Assembly: GCA_021810685.1 (NCBI GenBank)
Contig: JAJZII010000001.1
Location: 1-35,165, forward strand
DNA length: 35,165 nucleotides
DNA from: Microcaldota archaeon
GTDB taxonomy: Archaea; Micrarchaeota; Micrarchaeia; Micrarchaeales; Micrarchaeaceae
Direction of reading: 5' to 3'
Shown here: positions 32,136-35,165 of the stretch, in pieces
Layout: every line of letters starts with the position of its first letter
Position numbering within the stretch: position 1 is the stretch's first letter
Notes under the pieces: model-generated
What the model saw: the letters and a program-made list of their open reading frames with translations, nothing else
Told to the model about the DNA's origin: nothing
Database searches by the model: none
Translations under genes and position numbers: made by a program

Positions 32136-32984
32136 CTATTTAGCACTTTCCTCGGAAGGCTTGACTGCGGAGTTGGCCTGTATCGCCTCGAGCACTGCCT
32201 TTGCGAGCAGCTTCTCGACTATCTCTGGCTCGTATATGCCCCTGTCTACTCCGAGGCCTATCGCCGAGATGTAAGCCTTCTTGATCATGTCCGGTGCGTT
32301 GTACTCTGTGACGAAGCCAATCTCGGTGCTGAGCACGTGCGCCTGCAGGAAGTCCGCAGCGACCTCGCGCTCAACAAATGCCCTATCCACTCCGAGCGCC
32401 TGCTCTGTGAACAGCAGCCCGTTGTTCAGTGCTGCGCGAAGCTTTGTGCCTGCCTCGAACGGCATCACGTCAAGCATCTTTAACGCCTTCGATATTGGCG
32501 TGGTGACCTTCGCGCCCTTCGCGACGAGCACCTTGCTCTTTGATATCACCACCTTGCCCTTCTGTATCTGGACGTCTATGCCCGCGGCCTTTAGGTCAGT
32601 GACCGCCTGTCCCGGGGCTATTGTCGTTTCTCCAGCCTCGACGTGTATGTCCGACGGGGATACCTGGTTGGGCTTTGCCGCCATCCTCATCCTGTTCGCG
32701 GCTACTATCTCGTTTATTTCAGAAGGATCCTTGTTCGTGAGTATGAGCGCAACGTTGCCGTTGACGTGCTCGACAAGCCTCTTAAGGTTGGCATCGTCCC
32801 CGATGGCCCTGAGCAGCAGCGTCTTCCTAGCCACGACGAATTTCGCGTCGGGCTTGAGCTGGTTTCTGACCTTCTGCACGAGCTTGTCAGGAGTTGCGCC
32901 GGTCTCCATGACCGCGCACGTCTTGTACTCCTTGAGCTCCTTAGAGAGCCTCTTTACGAATTCTACCTTTTCATTCTTCTGCAT
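32136..32984 (-). CDS. rpl10: Large-subunit stalk base protein L10 (P0), C-terminally short
   Basis: I choose the ATG at 32984 (282 residues) because GGTGG, overlapping the L1 stop, lies about six bases upstream; a GTG three codons earlier would overlap that site. The protein has the rRNA-binding part (M-Q-K-N-E-K through I-L-T-N-K-D-P), the insert domain ([11 protein letters not shown] and P-G-Q-A-V-T-D-L) and one helical spine region. It ends at S-E-E-S-A-K. Archaeal L10 is usually about 330-340 residues and ends in a charged tail like that of L12, so here about 50 residues are absent. Fewer L12 dimers may bind. Confidence 0.92.
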   Translation of the reverse strand: MQKNEKVEFVKRLSKELKEYKTCAVMETGATPDKLVQKVRNQLKPDAKFVVARKTLLLRAIGDDANLKRLVEHVNGNVALILTNKDPSEINEIVAANRMRMAAKPNQVSPSDIHVEAGETTIAPGQAVTDLKAAGIDVQIQKGKVVISKSKVLVAKGAKVTTPISKALKMLDVMPFEAGTKLRAALNNGLLFTEQALGVDRAFVEREVAADFLQAHVLSTEIGFVTEYNAPDMIKKAYISAIGLGVDRGIYEPEIVEKLLAKAVLEAIQANSAVKPSEESAK

Positions 32985-32994
32985 AAATGCCACC

Positions 32995-33627
32995 CTACTG
33001 CAGCCTCAGCGGCTTGCTCATGGTCAGCTTAAGGTAAACGGAGCGTATGTGATTTGCTCCAACCTTCTTGTTGATGCTGTCGAGCACCTCATTGACGTTC
33101 CTGCCTATCTTATCAGCGTCCATGTCCTCGCTTCCGACTATGCAGTGCACCGTCGGGAGATTCTTTCCCTTGTTCCTTATGACTATGCGCCTGTTGAGCT
33201 CGTTGACTATGTTTGCCACGTTTATGTTGCCTAGCAACGGCTTGGGCATCCGGTTCCTCGGTCCGAGGAACTGACCCATGTTCTTCGCGATGATGGGCAT
33301 GAGATTAGGCTGCGCTATCAACTCGTAGTCGAGCAACGAGGACAGCCTTGTGCTGTCCGCCACTATGGCCGGTATGTCGGTGTCCCTGAATATTTCTATG
33401 CCGTTCTTCTCCGCCTCTGCTATCAGACCCTTGTCGCTCGCGAAGAGCCCGATCTTCCTTACCTTGCCCTTTCCGTTGGGCAGTATTATCTCAAGGTTTA
33501 TCCTGTTGTCCTGCTTTGAGAAGTCAAGGCCCTTGAAGTTTATTGCGAGCTCGACGCTCTGCTTGAACTTCCTCTTTCCCTTGTTCTCGTCTAGGAACTT
33601 CGACAAGTTCTCGTTATTCTCTGCCAT
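32995..33627 (-). CDS. rpl1: Large-subunit ribosomal protein uL1
   Basis: This 210-residue protein has archaeal L1 features: F-K-Q-S-V-E-L-A-I-N-F, L-P-N-G-K-G-K, G-P-R-N-R-M-P-K-P, and a C-terminal V-G-S-E-D-M. It forms the L1 stalk and in archaea also represses its own operon by binding its mRNA. A GGAGG ribosome binding site lies about nine bases before the ATG. A leader of roughly 40 bases separates TATA and start; I could not identify an L1-binding hairpin in it with confidence. Confidence 0.95.
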   Translation of the reverse strand: MAENNENLSKFLDENKGKRKFKQSVELAINFKGLDFSKQDNRINLEIILPNGKGKVRKIGLFASDKGLIAEAEKNGIEIFRDTDIPAIVADSTRLSSLLDYELIAQPNLMPIIAKNMGQFLGPRNRMPKPLLGNINVANIVNELNRRIVIRNKGKNLPTVHCIVGSEDMDADKIGRNVNEVLDSINKKVGANHIRSVYLKLTMSKPLRLQ

Positions 33628-33692
33628 ATCTATCTCCCTCCTGCAAAAGCAGTCCTGACGGGAAAATGAGTATTTAGTAATAGATTAGCACA

Positions 33693-33703
33693 CATATAAA
33701 AAT
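33693..33703 (-). promoter_or_regulatory. TATA box of the L1-L10-L12 operon
   Basis: ATTTTTATATG on the minus strand predicts transcription start near 33671, giving a leader of about 40-45 bases before L1. Confidence 0.6.
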
Positions 33704-33720
33704 CTTCGCACCTTCCTGGC

Positions 33721-34128
33721 TTATCCAACAATCGACGTGCAGTACATGCACCTCCTCGCCTTCCGCGGTATCTGCGAGAGGCACTCGGGGCACTGCTTGG
33801 TGTCCGGAGCCGGTTGAGCATGCTCCATCCTCCTACGCTCCTCGATTTTGGATATGGGCCTCACTATCAGGAAGAATACCACTGCCGCTATGACGAGGAA
33901 ACTGACCATGGCGTTTATGAACAGGCCTATCTGGAACACGCTGCCGTTTACCGTTAACGAAAGTGATGAAAAGTCGAATCTGCCCGGTATTCCGATCAGT
34001 GGCGTTATCACGTCAGAAACTAGCGCCATTATGACCGCGTTGAACGCCGTGCCTATTATCACTGCTACTGCGAGATCCGCCACGTTGCCTTTCGTTATGA
34101 ACGCCCTGAATTCTCCAAGAATTGACAT
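33721..34128 (-). CDS. mscL: MscL mechanosensitive channel with C-terminal zinc ribbon
   Basis: 135 residues from the ATG at 34128; a TTG nine codons upstream is rejected. The N-terminal part is a clear MscL: F-R-A-F-I-T-K-G-N-V-A-D-L-A-V-A-V-I-I-G, then T-P-L-I-G, an exported loop, and a second helix (about 72-93). After the usual cytoplasmic helix there is C-P-E-C followed 12 residues later by C-M-Y-C, a zinc-ribbon-like end not found in the classical E. coli channel. The channel releases solutes under osmotic shock. A TATA element (TATTAAAGG) lies about 33 bases upstream. Confidence 0.9.
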   Translation of the reverse strand: MSILGEFRAFITKGNVADLAVAVIIGTAFNAVIMALVSDVITPLIGIPGRFDFSSLSLTVNGSVFQIGLFINAMVSFLVIAAVVFFLIVRPISKIEERRRMEHAQPAPDTKQCPECLSQIPRKARRCMYCTSIVG

Positions 34129-34209
34129 GCGACCACAATAAAACGTGCATTGCAAGCCTTTAATACCTTGTTTCCACGTTGCGTTCCGATCTGCGCATTG
34201 CGCAGGCAG

Positions 34210-34359
34210 TCAATAGTAGTAGTCGCCGTGCCTGTCGCGTCTTCTTTCCGCGCACGTGCATCCGCAATCGCAATTCTCCTTGCACCTGCATCCGTTCATG
34301 CATCCGCATCTGCACCCGCCGCCGCACTCACATCCTCCGCCCGCTCCCTGGTTTGCCAT
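34210..34359 (-). CDS. Metallothionein-like cysteine-rich small protein
   Basis: This 49-residue protein has 11 Cys between residues 10 and 36, largely in C-x-C pairs (C-E-C, C-R-C-G-C, C-R-C, C-D-C-G-C-T-C). It also has glycine-rich spacers, and a tail R-R-R-D-R-H-G-D-Y-Y-Y. The pattern is that of a metal-binding metallothionein-like protein, but I cannot assign a known family. A GGAAGGAATGA stretch precedes the ATG, which lies 17 bases after the stop of the HD-domain gene, so the two are likely one transcript. A larger opposite-strand frame over the same bases is a shadow. Confidence 0.7.
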   Translation of the reverse strand: MANQGAGGGCECGGGCRCGCMNGCRCKENCDCGCTCAERRRDRHGDYYY

Positions 34360-34376
34360 GTTCATTCCTTCCTGTC

Positions 34377-34928
34377 TCAGTATATCTCTTTCCTAACCTT
34401 TTCATATACGTATCGGAACTCCGGCGTCCTCATGCTATCAACCCTTGGAGATACAAGGAAAGACGCGACATCCTCCCTTTTCATGCTCTTGGCGTACCGC
34501 AACAGCTGTATTATGTAATCTAGGGTGTCCATTTCCCTGACGAACCTGGCCTCCTCGGTTTCGCCCCGCACCCATTCGTCTATGAGGGTCCTGAATTCAT
34601 CTCCGTAGTCGCCAAGAAGCTCCACCATCCTTGCGCTGTCCTCCGCCTCACGTTCGAGGCCCACGCCGCCCTTCGGCCGCCTGTCGGCAATGTCTCCGGT
34701 AATAACCTCGTGCACGTCGTGCACCAGCGCGATCTTCATGCATCTGTCCGCATCAAGTCCCCGTTCCTTGCCAATGAGGTACGCCAGCACGGCTGTGCTG
34801 AACATGTGGTCCGCCACGTGTTCTGGATTCCTTATCCCCGAATTGACCCAGCCGGTTCTCGGTATCTCTTTCGCTATTATGCATTTCCTCATGAATTCCA
34901 GTATGCCGTCAAGCCTTGCGCCATCCAT
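34377..34928 (-). CDS. HD-domain hydrolase, HDDC2 / YfbR-like 5'-nucleotidase type
   Basis: This 183-residue protein contains R-T-G-W-V near residue 24, N-P-E-H-V-A-D-H (34-41), H-D-V-H-E (70-74), I-T-G-D-I (76-80) and M-D-T-L-D (133-137). The metal-binding H37, H70, D71, and the later D134 or D137, together with E74 and D79, match the spacing in YfbR-like deoxynucleotidases (5'-dNMP to deoxynucleoside). Those enzymes take part in nucleotide pool control. The start is ATG; GGTG lies about 13 bases upstream and a TATA-like TTTTTATGCG farther. It precedes the Cys-rich small gene on the same strand. Confidence 0.88.
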   Translation of the reverse strand: MDGARLDGILEFMRKCIIAKEIPRTGWVNSGIRNPEHVADHMFSTAVLAYLIGKERGLDADRCMKIALVHDVHEVITGDIADRRPKGGVGLEREAEDSARMVELLGDYGDEFRTLIDEWVRGETEEARFVREMDTLDYIIQLLRYAKSMKREDVASFLVSPRVDSMRTPEFRYVYEKVRKEIY

Positions 34929-35165
34929 TGCGATCGATTACACCTTGTCTAAAACGCATAAAAACCCTTCACACCATGCGTGCCGTGTGTACCGAACTCC
35001 AGTCCCTTCCCGCATAAGCGTATTAACGCCCTTTGCCGATCTTAGCATCTGCGAGCGAGAAACCCCACACCGTTTACGGGTGGGATGAAAGCGAGCTGTA
35101 GAGACGAAATCTATGACGGAAAATCAAGGAAAAGGATATATAAACTAACATACAGGTACAAAAGG
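34929..35165. other. Intergenic right end with IS200/IS605-like hairpin and outward TATA box
   Basis: No gene is visible in these 237 bases. Positions 35064-35084 form a hairpin (CCCAC-A-CCG, loop TTTA, CGG-GTGGG; eight pairs with one bulged A), within the context GAAACCCCAC to GTGGGATGAA. That context resembles right-end hairpins of IS200/IS605 elements. GGATATATAAAC (35134-35147) is a probable TATA box for a plus-strand gene beginning just beyond the window. No TnpB C-terminus is readable to the left. Confidence 0.4.

Noticed and set aside
34150..34518. Plus-strand frame over the metallothionein-like gene
   Set aside because: It crosses from one minus-strand gene into another and is Ala/Ser/Cys-rich by composition. 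The minus-strand frame has the regular C-x-C pattern and a ribosome binding site.

Overview
The window is archaeal. It carries an L1-L10-L12 ribosomal operon, L21e, RNA polymerase subunit Rpb4 next to a DUF655 gene, aPelota, pilin-like proteins with class III signal peptides, TATA boxes about 25-30 bases before many starts, and GGTGA-type ribosome binding sites. Compact gene packing, many unassigned membrane and surface proteins, and an ARMAN-like gene mix suggest a DPANN archaeon, perhaps Micrarchaeota. That placement is inference and was not tested by search.

Positions 1-13504 (minus strand) hold the most interesting block: a candidate conjugation-like (type IV secretion / Ced-Ted-like) machine. 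In transcription order it has a MoxR ATPase, two near-duplicate short two-helix proteins that look like VirB2/CedA1 pilins, a GT-C-type glycosyltransferase, a six-helix membrane protein, six tandem polytopic proteins sharing one signature (VirB6/CedA-like), a protein with two N-terminal helices and a VirB4-N-terminal-like soluble domain, and a small membrane protein cut by the window edge. No VirB4/HerA ATPase is visible; it would be expected left of position 1.

Positions 13578-20519 are mostly information processing: rpb4, DUF655, L21e, a TATA-binding protein with only one repeat (half the normal length), and aPelota. Among them lie a DedA-family protein and a very large tail-anchored protein. 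The latter has helical repeats, a cobalamin-binding-like domain and a roughly 600-residue low-complexity tail.

Positions 20530-31143 form a surface-protein island. Five proteins carry class III (type IV pilin-like) signal peptides with the Q-S-A/V-x-E motif. One bears a LamG-like domain, one is a 1107-residue repeat protein with a perfect 515-bp internal DNA duplication, and one ends in a degenerate Hint (hedgehog/intein-like) domain behind minisatellite-coded repeats. A decayed insertion sequence and a ferredoxin-gene relic lie between the two largest genes.

Positions 31266-35165 return to housekeeping: a 2[4Fe-4S] ferredoxin, the L1-L10-L12 operon with a terminator, MscL with a C-terminal zinc ribbon, a 49-residue cysteine-rich metallothionein-like protein, and an HD-domain hydrolase. 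At the right edge there is a hairpin like those at IS200/IS605 ends and a TATA box pointing out of the window. I saw no rRNA, tRNA or CRISPR array.
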